Source: Bacteriovorax sp. UBA1852 (GTDB taxonomy: Bacteria > Bdellovibrionota > Bacteriovoracia > Bacteriovoracales > Bacteriovoracaceae). From it: DNA of 39,200 bases. The stretch covers positions 1-39,200 of the forward strand of contig DDIK01000190.1 of NCBI GenBank assembly GCA_002338505.1. Direction: 5' to 3'. Every line of letters starts with the position of its first letter. Positions within the stretch are counted from its first letter, which is position 1. Positions 1-7,485 of the stretch are shown piece after piece. A program made the position numbers and the translations under genes. The notes under the pieces were generated by a model that did no database searches, was not told where the DNA came from, and was given only the letters and a program-made list of their open reading frames with translations.

Positions 1-1
1 C

Positions 2-496
2 TGGGTGCAGAGTAAGTACATGGCGTATGTTTTTATCATGACTCTTATGACGGGGATCTTCTATCTTGTATTATCTATGTTTGTTAAAGGTAGTGTCTTC
101 TTTGGCATGAGCTTTCTTTCGAGTGCATTATGTGTTTCCTATGCCGTTCTCTATCCAAATAGAGTATTTCAATTCTTTATGGTGATACCGGTTAAGGCAA
201 AGTACTTCTGTATGATTCTAGCTGGTATATCTGTCTATCAAGGACTTTTAGCTTCAGGGGGAGCTACTGCTTTGGCCCAGCTTGGGGCTATGGGACTAGG
301 TTATCTCTTTATTGGGTTTAGCAATCAAATCTGGTTTTTAAATATTCTTCGTAAGGTTTTATTATTTAAAGATGCGGCCTCCTCATCTTCTTCATCACCG
401 CGTGAAAATTTTAAAAAAGGGAAGAAGTCACATCTTAAGATTGTTAAAGATGGTAATGATGACAAGGATGATAAGCCTCCACGTTACTGGCAGTGA
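2..496 (+). CDS. Rhomboid-like integral membrane protein, 3' part; catalytic His missing
   Basis: The frame is open to the left edge, so the true start lies outside the window; a GTG at position 5 falls in mid-domain and is unlikely to be the start. The product has several hydrophobic segments and the rhomboid C-terminal half. A GMSF stretch lies where rhomboid proteases have GASG, followed 12 residues later by LYPNR (family: FPNR) and PVKAK (family: PIKAK), then a helix with QLGAM where active enzymes have HLGGM. The Ser of the dyad is present but the His is Gln (codon 278-280), so it is probably a pseudoprotease like iRhoms or derlins. The hydrophilic tail is Ser- and Lys-rich and ends DDKPPRYWQ, typical of bacterial rhomboid relatives. 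Family membership is inferred from motif order only. Confidence 0.75.
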   Translation, partial: WVQSKYMAYVFIMTLMTGIFYLVLSMFVKGSVFFGMSFLSSALCVSYAVLYPNRVFQFFMVIPVKAKYFCMILAGISVYQGLLASGGATALAQLGAMGLGYLFIGFSNQIWFLNILRKVLLFKDAASSSSSSPRENFKKGKKSHLKIVKDGNDDKDDKPPRYWQ

Positions 497-592
497 CTCG
501 ATGCGTTTTAAAAGTGCTGTTTTTACGCTTTGCAAACTGAGTCTAAGGTGCTAAAAAACAGATTAATTAAATTTCAATGATAAGGAAGGAAT

Positions 593-763
593 ATGAGACT
601 TGCTAGAGCATTAGAAGAAAAGCAATTAGACACAAGATTAAGAGATAAGCTTCTTGCAGAGGGAAAACTTTCAAAAGAAACTCTTGCTAGTTACACTGGT
701 GATCTGCCTGACGATGCTTCAAACTGCCAAGTTGAAGACGATTCAGACTCTAAAGAAAGCTAA
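593..763 (+). CDS. Small orphan protein, 56 residues
   Basis: The ATG at 593 follows a strong Shine-Dalgarno sequence (AAGGAAGG, 583-590). The 56-codon frame ends at TAA 761, and an intrinsic terminator starts about 25 bases later, so this looks like a complete gene unit. The N-terminal 30 residues are amphipathic, Leu/Arg/Lys/Glu-rich and probably helical. A TGDLPDD turn follows, then an acidic Ser/Asp-rich tail with one Cys. There is no signal peptide or membrane segment, so it is presumably cytoplasmic. I do not recognise the family. It may be cotranscribed with the rhomboid-like gene, 96 bases upstream. Confidence 0.65.
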   Translation: MRLARALEEKQLDTRLRDKLLAEGKLSKETLASYTGDLPDDASNCQVEDDSDSKES

Positions 764-787
764 GCTTAAATTTAAATTCTTAAATAA

Positions 788-820
788 TTAAAGAGGCCTT
801 TTATAAGGCCTTTTTTATTT
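788..820. terminator. Bidirectional intrinsic terminator between the small orphan and lysR
   Basis: The left arm 790-798 (AAAGAGGCC) pairs with 807-815 (GGCCTTTTT), with one G-U pair; two inner A-T pairs may extend it. On the plus strand it runs into a T tract at 811-816. On the minus strand the stem overlaps the lysR stop codon and is followed by a U-rich stretch. It therefore probably serves both converging genes. Confidence 0.8.
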
Positions 821-1723
821 CCGATCCTTGAAGACTTCTAGAAGGTCCTTAATCAGATTATATGCCTGCGGAGAGTGACTTCTATCTTTCAGGTAAACGA
901 GACTGATCTTATTCTTTAAGATTCTATTTGTTGGTCTCATGATAATAATATCTTTTTCACCATGTTGTTTTAAAACGTGTCGAGGTACAACTCCTATCCC
1001 CATTCCTAGCTTTATGGAGTTAAGTACCCCTTGAACATCCATAAGGGTAACCTTGAATTTGAGATCACTTTTCTTCTTAAAATGAAATTCAAACCATTGA
1101 TTTAAAATTGGCGCTCCAGGGAGATAGCGAATGAAGTCAGCCTCTACTATTTCTTTAAAACTAGATTTCGCATTGAGATTATGTGTTTTGGCATAATCCT
1201 TACTCATGCATAGAACGAGGTTCTCCTCTAATAGGTTCTTTGTTTGAATCTCTTTAGGGTAGGTATAAGAGTCTGTTATGGCAAAGTCTAATTCACCCGA
1301 GACAATCAGAGGAGCCTGTCTAAGAATGTGGTCATAGTTAAATTCAAAGTAAACTTTAGGATATTTCTTGGCCCAATTTGCTATTTTTGGGAGTATGAGG
1401 TTATTTCCAATTTCAATTGGTAGGCCTATTTTTATGACCCCCTTGAAGTTTCTCTCTTTGGAGCTACATTCAATAAGTCCTTTTTCAAGAATTGCCAGCC
1501 CATCTTTGATCTGAGGGTAGAGCTGAGTAGCATCATTAGTTGGAATGAGTTTTTTTCCAATACGGTCAAAGAGCTTTAGTCCAAGCTGCTCTTCGATGGC
1601 CTTTATATGCTGACTTACCCCTGGCTGAGTCATGAAAAGTCGTTTTGATGCATCTGACATACTTCGATGTTCATAGACATTTTTAAACACTCTTAAAGAG
1701 CTAATTGAGAAGTTTTCAATCAT
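815..1723 (-). CDS. LysR-family transcriptional regulator
   Basis: At 302 residues it has the usual LTTR length. The N-terminal winged helix-turn-helix (about residues 5-65) shows the family signature: SLRVFKNVYEHRSMSDASKRL, then TQPGVSQHIKAIEEQLG and LFDR. The remainder is the periplasmic-binding-protein-like effector domain, with IGLPIEIG near residue 98 and a GVLNSIKLGMGIGVVP segment near residue 235, as in CbbR/CysB-like regulators. It is transcribed away from the Kazal-like gene at 1830. The 106-base gap between them holds a palindrome of LTTR-box form just upstream of this start, suggesting autoregulation and control of the divergent gene. The effector cannot be told from the sequence. 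Confidence 0.93.
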   Translation of the reverse strand: MIENFSISSLRVFKNVYEHRSMSDASKRLFMTQPGVSQHIKAIEEQLGLKLFDRIGKKLIPTNDATQLYPQIKDGLAILEKGLIECSSKERNFKGVIKIGLPIEIGNNLILPKIANWAKKYPKVYFEFNYDHILRQAPLIVSGELDFAITDSYTYPKEIQTKNLLEENLVLCMSKDYAKTHNLNAKSSFKEIVEADFIRYLPGAPILNQWFEFHFKKKSDLKFKVTLMDVQGVLNSIKLGMGIGVVPRHVLKQHGEKDIIIMRPTNRILKNKISLVYLKDRSHSPQAYNLIKDLLEVFKDRK

Positions 1724-1731
1724 AATAAATC

Positions 1732-1748
1732 CATAAGTGATACTTATG
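1732..1748. promoter_or_regulatory. Probable LysR operator (T-N11-A palindrome)
   Basis: CATAAGT-gat-ACTTATG is a perfect 7-base inverted repeat with a 3-base centre. It contains the T-N11-A arrangement typical of LTTR boxes (T 1734, A 1746). It lies 9 bases upstream of the lysR start and about 80 bases upstream of the divergent gene, the usual position for an autorepression and activation site. Confidence 0.6.
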
Positions 1749-1829
1749 TATTATCATAAAAAAAGATAATTTTTGTTAATAAAGTAAATAATCTATAAAT
1801 TCTTCAGATTTAAACAACTGGGGTTCATT

Positions 1830-2261
1830 ATGAAAACTTTATCAATTGCTCTTTTACTAATAATTTCAAATGCTTTTGCATCACAATCTCTTATCGTAAA
1901 AGGTGATCTCCTTGATAGAGTTCAAATGAGTTCTAGAATTAATAAAATGATTATTACTTCAGATAGTCATGAAGTTGAGCTTGTTAACGAGTTCAATGAA
2001 GCTCCAAGTTGTGAGAATGGTGAATATGAAATCACTGAAGTTGCAGAGGGAAGATACTCTCTTAAAAATATCATTCAGTGTGATTCCGTTATTGATGAGT
2101 CAAGACAAGTAAGAATGTGTCCTGAATTATTTATGCCAGTATGTGGAGAAGTTGCAAGTGATGACTTTTCTAAGGGCCTACCTGAGATTCATAATTTTTC
2201 AAATATGTGTGATCTCTACATTGCAAAAGCTACTTTCATTAAATTTGGTCGTTGTGACTAA
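1830..2261 (+). CDS. Secreted cysteine-rich protein with Kazal-like C-terminus
   Basis: The 143-residue product starts with a signal peptide (MKTLSIALLLIISNAFA, cleavage near 17-18). The mature part has six Cys (61, 84, 97, 105, 127, 142). The C-terminal segment matches the Kazal serine-protease-inhibitor pattern: CPELFMPVCG, then FSNMCDLYIA, ending GRC. The Cys after the conserved Ala that classical Kazal domains have is absent, so this would be a reduced Kazal-like fold. A protease-inhibitor role in the periplasm or outside the cell is plausible but not shown. A LysR gene with a palindromic operator diverges upstream, and a strong terminator follows at 2288-2310. Confidence 0.75.
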   Translation: MKTLSIALLLIISNAFASQSLIVKGDLLDRVQMSSRINKMIITSDSHEVELVNEFNEAPSCENGEYEITEVAEGRYSLKNIIQCDSVIDESRQVRMCPELFMPVCGEVASDDFSKGLPEIHNFSNMCDLYIAKATFIKFGRCD

Positions 2262-2287
2262 AATATAAAATCCAGTCCAGTTGTTCT

Positions 2288-2310
2288 AGGCCCTCGAATG
2301 AGGGTCTTTT
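2288..2310 (+). terminator. Intrinsic terminator after the Kazal-like gene
   Basis: The stem AGGCCCTC (2288-2295) pairs with GAGGGTCT (2300-2307), with one G-T pair, around a GAAT loop. TTTT follows directly, with a further T run at 2313-2318. It also lies just beyond the 3' end of the convergent FliL gene. Confidence 0.85.
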
Positions 2311-2325
2311 ACTTTTTTGAGAATA

Positions 2326-2796
2326 TTACTGAACGACAAATTTCGTATAAAAAAGTTCTTTCACGGCACTAAAACCAAGTCTTTCATTTATTTGTTTCTT
2401 TACTCGACTTTCAAAAATTAGTTTTCCTGAGACAGAGTTAAGTTCGTCTGGAGTCATATTAGATGCGACGCTGATGACGATATCATTAATGATAGCTTTC
2501 TGATTTTCAAGCATTGAAATAGTTTCTTGTTTAAAGACGACAAGATGAATTTGAACATCAAGAAATCGCAGTCTTCTCGATTGAGAGGGAAGATTGACAA
2601 TGATTTTATCTAGTTTATAAGATTCGGGAACCGTTATAGAAGCGGTATCTTGTTTGAGTTCATTCAGTCCTTGCTCATTTGTTGGAAGTGGCTTCTTGTA
2701 GATCATTTGTGTGTAAACAAATGTACCTAGGGCCGAAGCTGTCGCTAAGAATACGAGTGCAATAATTGCGTTATCTACTGTTTTATTTCCAGTCAT
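2326..2796 (-). CDS. fliL: FliL-family flagellar basal-body-associated protein
   Basis: At 156 residues it has the family's usual length. There is one N-terminal membrane helix (about residues 9-30, IIALVFLATASALGTFVYT), a short linker, then the periplasmic FliL domain. Hallmarks are YKLDKIIVNL, FLDVQIHLVV, an INDIVISVASNMTPDELNS helix, a GKLIFESRVKKQINERLG helix and the C-terminal FYTKFVVQ (family: V.FT.FVVQ). FliL surrounds the MotAB stator and supports torque under load. The gene stands alone here, without flagellar neighbours, so it could instead be a FliL paralogue with a different partner. Confidence 0.85.
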   Translation of the reverse strand: MTGNKTVDNAIIALVFLATASALGTFVYTQMIYKKPLPTNEQGLNELKQDTASITVPESYKLDKIIVNLPSQSRRLRFLDVQIHLVVFKQETISMLENQKAIINDIVISVASNMTPDELNSVSGKLIFESRVKKQINERLGFSAVKELFYTKFVVQ

Positions 2797-2856
2797 TAAT
2801 AGACTCCTACTATCTACTATATTAACAGAAAACTTATAGGATAGGCGATATAGAAA

Positions 2857-3906
2857 TTATTTCGCTGATGAGGTGCTAAGGAAGGTTGATAGGATCCTAT
2901 TTGCCTGATAATTCTTCTTAAGGCATCTTACTTGCTTTAGGCAGTTACTAAATGAATCTAGAAGGTTATCATTTTTATAAAATCCCAATCTAAATGGTCG
3001 GTTGTAATAGAAAGCATGAATATAAAGTGAGAGGGTCTCTACAAAGTCTTTGAGTGGGCCTGTTGCAGAATAGAGGTTAACGTAATTTGATCGGTCTAAG
3101 ACTTGATAGAACTCAAAGACTTTTTCAAAACTATACTTACGTGATGACTGTCCATAGAAAGAAATATAGGGAAAGTCTTTCTTTGTAATATGGTCAAAAG
3201 CGGAATGGATAACTCGCTTTTTATTAATCCAGCTTAGTTTTGTTAAAGGATAATTTGACAAGCTATTAGTCTCTAGATTCTTTGGGAAAAATTCAGGGTT
3301 CCATGAAATCATGAGTGCAATGGCCTGGCTGAAGAGATAGTGAATGGTATCAGAAATAGAGTTTCCATGACTGAGATAGGCGTCTATTTTAATCCCTTTT
3401 TCATTTTCTTCTTGTTCTTGAATAAAAGCTGTTCTCTCCCTCCAGTTATACCAATCATTAAGTCCTCTGAAGTTTATATTCTTATCGATGAAAATGATAA
3501 AGCGTCCAGTTTGTTGATCATTCTTAAGATAGATTGGTAGGACGATGAGTGGGACACCTAAATTACTTGCAAGTATGATTCTCTCTGCTCTCATCGCAAG
3601 CGAGTCGTATATTATCTTTGGCAGAAGGTTAATGCTTTGTTTTATATTCTTAGGAGATAGAGCTCTTTTTTTCTGTTCATTTATTGAGGGAACTTTGTTT
3701 TCTTCTTTCCATCTTCTTACATAGTCATATATTTGATCAGATCCTTTAATATCATTTAGATTAACGACAATATCTTGAAGGCTTTTAATGTCTGGATTTC
3801 TATTTTTTATCCAGAACTCTTGATAGAGAACACCATCAATTTTTGGCGTAAAAAGAGCACAAGAGTTTAGTAGAAAAAGAAATGTAAAAAAGTAAATTAT
3901 TCTCAT
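2857..3906 (-). CDS. Orphan lipoprotein, possibly a degenerate metallopeptidase-like protein
   Basis: The 349-residue product begins with a lipoprotein signal peptide (lipobox LNSC, acylated Cys 16). I do not recognise the family. The middle contains strands such as VPLIVLPIYL and GRFIIFIDKNINFRG, then a helix DTIHYLFSQAIALMIS and a C-terminal segment LKDFVETLSLYIHAFYYNRP. That order recalls zinc peptidases with an HExxH helix followed by an ED-AE-type helix, but HExxH is absent, so a peptidase origin is only a guess. The ATG follows directly on the seven-U tract of the ald terminator, leaving no Shine-Dalgarno sequence, and no alternative start precedes the signal peptide. Confidence 0.7.
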   Translation of the reverse strand: MRIIYFFTFLFLLNSCALFTPKIDGVLYQEFWIKNRNPDIKSLQDIVVNLNDIKGSDQIYDYVRRWKEENKVPSINEQKKRALSPKNIKQSINLLPKIIYDSLAMRAERIILASNLGVPLIVLPIYLKNDQQTGRFIIFIDKNINFRGLNDWYNWRERTAFIQEQEENEKGIKIDAYLSHGNSISDTIHYLFSQAIALMISWNPEFFPKNLETNSLSNYPLTKLSWINKKRVIHSAFDHITKKDFPYISFYGQSSRKYSFEKVFEFYQVLDRSNYVNLYSATGPLKDFVETLSLYIHAFYYNRPFRLGFYKNDNLLDSFSNCLKQVRCLKKNYQANRILSTFLSTSSAK

Positions 3907-3935
3907 AAAAAAAGGCCAGTCGAGCTGGCCTTATT
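3907..3935 (-). terminator. Intrinsic terminator of ald
   Basis: Read on the minus strand, AAGGCCAG (3932-3925) pairs with CTGGCCTT (3919-3912) around a 5-base loop, followed by seven Us (3913-3907). The last U abuts the ATG of the lipoprotein gene (3906). Confidence 0.9.
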
Positions 3936-3941
3936 ATTTTT

Positions 3942-5051
3942 TTAGACTAGCTTTAATTCAGTGTAAGGTAAGTCCAGATCTTTTGCAACTTGCTCATAGA
4001 CGAGATCACCTTTATAGATATTAATCCCTTTCATAAATGCTCTATCGTTTTGTGCAGATTCTGCTACACCTTGATTCGCAATCATGCGAGCATATTTAAG
4101 AGTTATATTTGTGAGGGCATAAGTCGATGTCCTCGCAACAGCTCCTGGCATATTGGCAACGCAATAGTGAACAACACCATCAATGAGAAAAGTAGGGTTT
4201 TGATGTGTTGTTGGCTTACATGTCTCAATACAACCACCTTGGTCGACGGCAATATCAACAACAACCGATCCATTCTCCATTTTCGAAATCATATCTCTTG
4301 TTACAAGCTTTGGCGCCTTTGCTCCAGGGACAAGTACTGCACCAATATCTAGATCTGAGTTAATGACTGATTGTTCAATATTTTCAATATTTGAAAAGAG
4401 GGTTGTGATTCTATTGTCAAAGAGATCATCTAGTTCAGCCAGTCTCTTTGTTGAAAGGTCAATCGCTGTAACATCTGCTCCCATTCCCATGGCCATCTTT
4501 ATCGAGTTTGTACCAGCGACTCCACAACCAATAACTGTAACCTTAGCTCTTCTTGTACCAGGAACACCTCCAAGGAGAATTCCCTTTCCACCATGATCAA
4601 GTTGAAGGTATGAGGCGCCAATTTGTGTTGCCATTCTTCCTGCAACTTCCGACATAGGTGTTAGTAGAGGTAGTGAACCATCATCAGGTTGAATTGTTTC
4701 ATAGGCAATAGAAGTTGCTCCACTGTCCATTAGACCTTTCGTTAGATCAGTATCTGCAGCGAGGTGTAGATAGGTATAAAGAATGTGATGAGGTCTTAAA
4801 AGCGCTATTTCCACTGGCTGTGGTTCTTTTACTTTAATAATCATCTGGGCAGTTGCAAAAACATCTTCTAGGGTATCAAGAATTGTTGCACCAGCATTGA
4901 TAAATTCTTCATCAGTGATACCAATACCAACTCCTGCACTCTTCTCTACGTAGAGTTCATGACCATCCATAACAAGTTGTCTTACTCCACCAGGAACAAG
5001 CCCAACTCTGTTTTCATTATTTTTAATTTCCTTTGGAACTCCAATTTTCAT
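3942..5051 (-). CDS. ald: Alanine dehydrogenase
   Basis: This enzyme catalyses NAD-dependent oxidative deamination of L-alanine to pyruvate and ammonium, reversibly, in the cytoplasm. The 369 residues are full length. The start MKIGVPKEIKNNENRVG is the family signature. It continues with KVKEPQPVE, YLHLAAD, SEVAGRMATQIGA, the NAD-binding loop GCGVAGTNSIKMAMGMGADV and the active-site region NMPGAVARTSTYALTN. It is monocistronic, with its own terminator directly downstream. In a predator or amino-acid-consuming bacterium it would feed alanine carbon into central metabolism. That ecological role is inference; the enzyme assignment is secure. Confidence 0.97.
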   Translation of the reverse strand: MKIGVPKEIKNNENRVGLVPGGVRQLVMDGHELYVEKSAGVGIGITDEEFINAGATILDTLEDVFATAQMIIKVKEPQPVEIALLRPHHILYTYLHLAADTDLTKGLMDSGATSIAYETIQPDDGSLPLLTPMSEVAGRMATQIGASYLQLDHGGKGILLGGVPGTRRAKVTVIGCGVAGTNSIKMAMGMGADVTAIDLSTKRLAELDDLFDNRITTLFSNIENIEQSVINSDLDIGAVLVPGAKAPKLVTRDMISKMENGSVVVDIAVDQGGCIETCKPTTHQNPTFLIDGVVHYCVANMPGAVARTSTYALTNITLKYARMIANQGVAESAQNDRAFMKGINIYKGDLVYEQVAKDLDLPYTELKLV

Positions 5052-5131
5052 AAATACTCCAGTCGTAGGCCTTATATTTTAAATGTTTGCGTAAATATAA
5101 CTTATAATCAAAATAATAAAAAGTGGGAAGA

Positions 5132-5968
5132 TTAAAAAGACAATTGCAGTGAGTCATAGCCAGGAAAGACACTTTCACCAAACTCCTTGAAACATTTCTC
5201 TTCGAGACTTTGGTGTTCGAGTTCGTGACCCATATGAACGAGAATGCTTCTCTTTGCTTTAATTTCTTTTATATATTGAAATGACTTATCAAGAGTGAGG
5301 TGAGTTTGATGCGTTCCTTCCTTTACGCAGTCAATAATTAGATATTCTAGCTCCATTTCTCTTAGTTTTATAATCAGGTCGTTTGGAATTTCATGGCAAT
5401 CAACAAGTATAGCAAGCTTCTTATAAATGACTGCCATAGTATGTGTGTATCCATGTGGAAGAAGACTAAAGTAGAAGTTTTGATCTAGGACCTTATTGAT
5501 ACTTGGAGTTTTATCAATCTCTCTTAGCTTAAGTCTTGGAACTCCACCGCCAATATGTGGCTTATCTTTATTGAAGAAGTCTTCCTTAAAAATATAGGGA
5601 AATCTCGATCTCAGTGAATTGGCACAATCTGTGTGCGTGTAAATTGGGATTTCTTTATTGTGAAGAAAACAAAATGGTCGTAGGTCGTCAATGCCATGAA
5701 CGTGATCAGCATGGTCATGGGTGATTATAGCAGCATCAATATTTGTTATGGAATTTTTGAGTAGCTGAGTTCTTAAGTCGGGTCCTGTGTCTATAATAAT
5801 ATTCTGATTCTGCTCTGTTGTAATGAGTACACTAGTTCTCATTCTCTTGTTTTTCTGATTTGTATTTTGGCAGACGTTGCAAGGACACCCTGGAATAGGA
5901 ACACCTGTACTTGTACCAGAGCCAAGTAGCGTGAAAGTTGTTAATCCCGTAGTCTCTATCTCCGACAA
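5132..5968 (-). CDS. PhnP/RNase Z-like metallo-beta-lactamase-fold hydrolase
   Basis: The 278-residue cytoplasmic protein is a metallo-beta-lactamase-fold phosphodiesterase of the PhnP type. Near the N-terminus it has LLGSGTSTGVPIPGCPCNVC, whose Cys cluster resembles the extra zinc site of PhnP. IIDTGPDLR and the metal motif THDHADHVHGID follow, with further His and Asp ligands in the LVDCHE and LVHMGHE segments. PhnP cleaves ribosyl cyclic phosphates in phosphonate breakdown; here there are no other phn genes, so the substrate is unknown. The start is TTG at 5968: there is no in-frame ATG nearby, and AGGAG at 5974-5978 sits 5 bases upstream, which decides it. Confidence 0.88.
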   Translation of the reverse strand: MSEIETTGLTTFTLLGSGTSTGVPIPGCPCNVCQNTNQKNKRMRTSVLITTEQNQNIIIDTGPDLRTQLLKNSITNIDAAIITHDHADHVHGIDDLRPFCFLHNKEIPIYTHTDCANSLRSRFPYIFKEDFFNKDKPHIGGGVPRLKLREIDKTPSINKVLDQNFYFSLLPHGYTHTMAVIYKKLAILVDCHEIPNDLIIKLREMELEYLIIDCVKEGTHQTHLTLDKSFQYIKEIKAKRSILVHMGHELEHQSLEEKCFKEFGESVFPGYDSLQLSF

Positions 5969-6079
5969 TTCTACTCCTATCTAAATTATATTAAGCCTAT
6001 GGGTAACTTATTGCAACTTCATTTATTATCATAGATTAGGTATTATTTAACTTACTAAAATATAAGAGAAGGATCTTAA

Positions 6080-7465
6080 ATGATATTGAAAAAAATCATG
6101 TTAATTATTTCGTTGGTTACGCTCACTACTTCTTGCGCTCTTAATAGTAAAGACTCGCAGATGGAGAATAAAGATGCTCTAGATATAAGAGTTGAAAAAA
6201 GAACTTTAAGTAACGGACTTAAAGTATTATTTGTTAAAAACCCTGAGCTTCCTATTTTCTCTCTTTATACATTCTATGATGTAGGTGGCCGCTTCGAGGG
6301 CGAGGGAACGACGGGAGCAACTCACTTTTTAGAGCATATGCTTTTTAGGAAGACAAAGAATTATCCCTCAGGTTATTTCTCTAAGTTTGTCGATGACCAT
6401 GGAGGTAGCTCAAATGCATACACAACATTTGATAACACCGTCTACTATGAAAAACTTCCAATAACAAACCTTAAGAAAACTCTGGCACTTGAAGCTGAAA
6501 GAATGAGTAATCTTGTTCTTGATCCAGAAGAGTTTGAAAAGGAGAGAGGGGCCGTATTAGAAGAAAGGAAAATGAGATATGAAAACTCACCTCGAGGGCA
6601 GATGTATTCAAGCATGATGAAAGTTATGTTTAAGGGGACTCCTTATGGAGGCTCTGTCATTGGTGAAAAAGAAGATGTTATTAACCTTTCACGTGAAAAG
6701 ATGCTCAACTTTTATAAAGACTTCTATGCACCAAATAATGCAACTGTGGTACTCGTTGGAGATGTTGATTCAGATGATGCCTTTGATATGATCGAGTCAA
6801 CTTTAGGAAAGCTCAAAAAGAATGATAAACTTAATGAAATAAAAGAGAGTTACTCAAGCAAGATATCCTATAAATCAAAAGCTAAATTACCAAAAGTTGT
6901 TGGTTTAAATGGTCAAAGTCCAACACCTATTTTCTCGCTATCATTTCCAGCGCCAAAAGTTGGAGAAGAAGACGGTTATGCTTTAGATTTTTTAGCTTCT
7001 ATTTTAGGTGATGGTGTAAGTAGCTATCTTTATCAGGACTTTGTAACAAGTCGTAGACCTAAGTTACAAATGATTTATGCAGGAAACTATACTCTTAAAA
7101 ATGCAGGTGTTTTCTTTATACAGGGACAGTTGTTAGATAAGGTATCCCTTCGTCGCTTTAGAAGAAGTCTCTTTAGGTCACTTAAGAGGTCGTGTGATCG
7201 AGCAATTACGGAAAGAAGTGTTAAAAAGACACAGAATAATGTTCTTCTAGGTTATTATAGAGAAATGGCAACAAACTCTGGGCTCGCTAGCTTCTTAGGT
7301 CAAAATGAGTTTTTCTATGGTGATTATAGGACTTATAAGAAAGAGCTCGAAATCTATGAAAATATGACCGTTCAAAAGGTTAAAGATGCTTGTCGCAAGT
7401 ATTTAGATCCTAAGAAAAGTGCTTTTATTTCTATTTGGAAAAAGCATAAGAGAACATCACTATAA
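6080..7465 (+). CDS. M16-family zinc peptidase, catalytic subunit (lipoprotein)
   Basis: This 461-residue protein has a signal peptide ending TTSC-A, so it is probably lipidated at Cys 19 and faces the periplasm. The N-terminal M16 domain carries the inverted zinc motif HFLEH (His82, Glu85, His86). Glu162, 76 residues after His86 as in mitochondrial processing peptidase beta, is the likely third ligand. The C-terminal M16 domain lacks the Arg/Tyr substrate-binding pair (QDFVTSRRPKLQMIY instead of LRxxxGLxYS). That pair is in the next gene's product, so the two probably form an obligate heterodimer. The ATG has AAGGA 7 bases upstream. It heads a two-gene operon. Confidence 0.93.
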   Translation: MILKKIMLIISLVTLTTSCALNSKDSQMENKDALDIRVEKRTLSNGLKVLFVKNPELPIFSLYTFYDVGGRFEGEGTTGATHFLEHMLFRKTKNYPSGYFSKFVDDHGGSSNAYTTFDNTVYYEKLPITNLKKTLALEAERMSNLVLDPEEFEKERGAVLEERKMRYENSPRGQMYSSMMKVMFKGTPYGGSVIGEKEDVINLSREKMLNFYKDFYAPNNATVVLVGDVDSDDAFDMIESTLGKLKKNDKLNEIKESYSSKISYKSKAKLPKVVGLNGQSPTPIFSLSFPAPKVGEEDGYALDFLASILGDGVSSYLYQDFVTSRRPKLQMIYAGNYTLKNAGVFFIQGQLLDKVSLRRFRRSLFRSLKRSCDRAITERSVKKTQNNVLLGYYREMATNSGLASFLGQNEFFYGDYRTYKKELEIYENMTVQKVKDACRKYLDPKKSAFISIWKKHKRTSL

Positions 7466-7485
7466 AACTTAATTAAAGGAAAATT

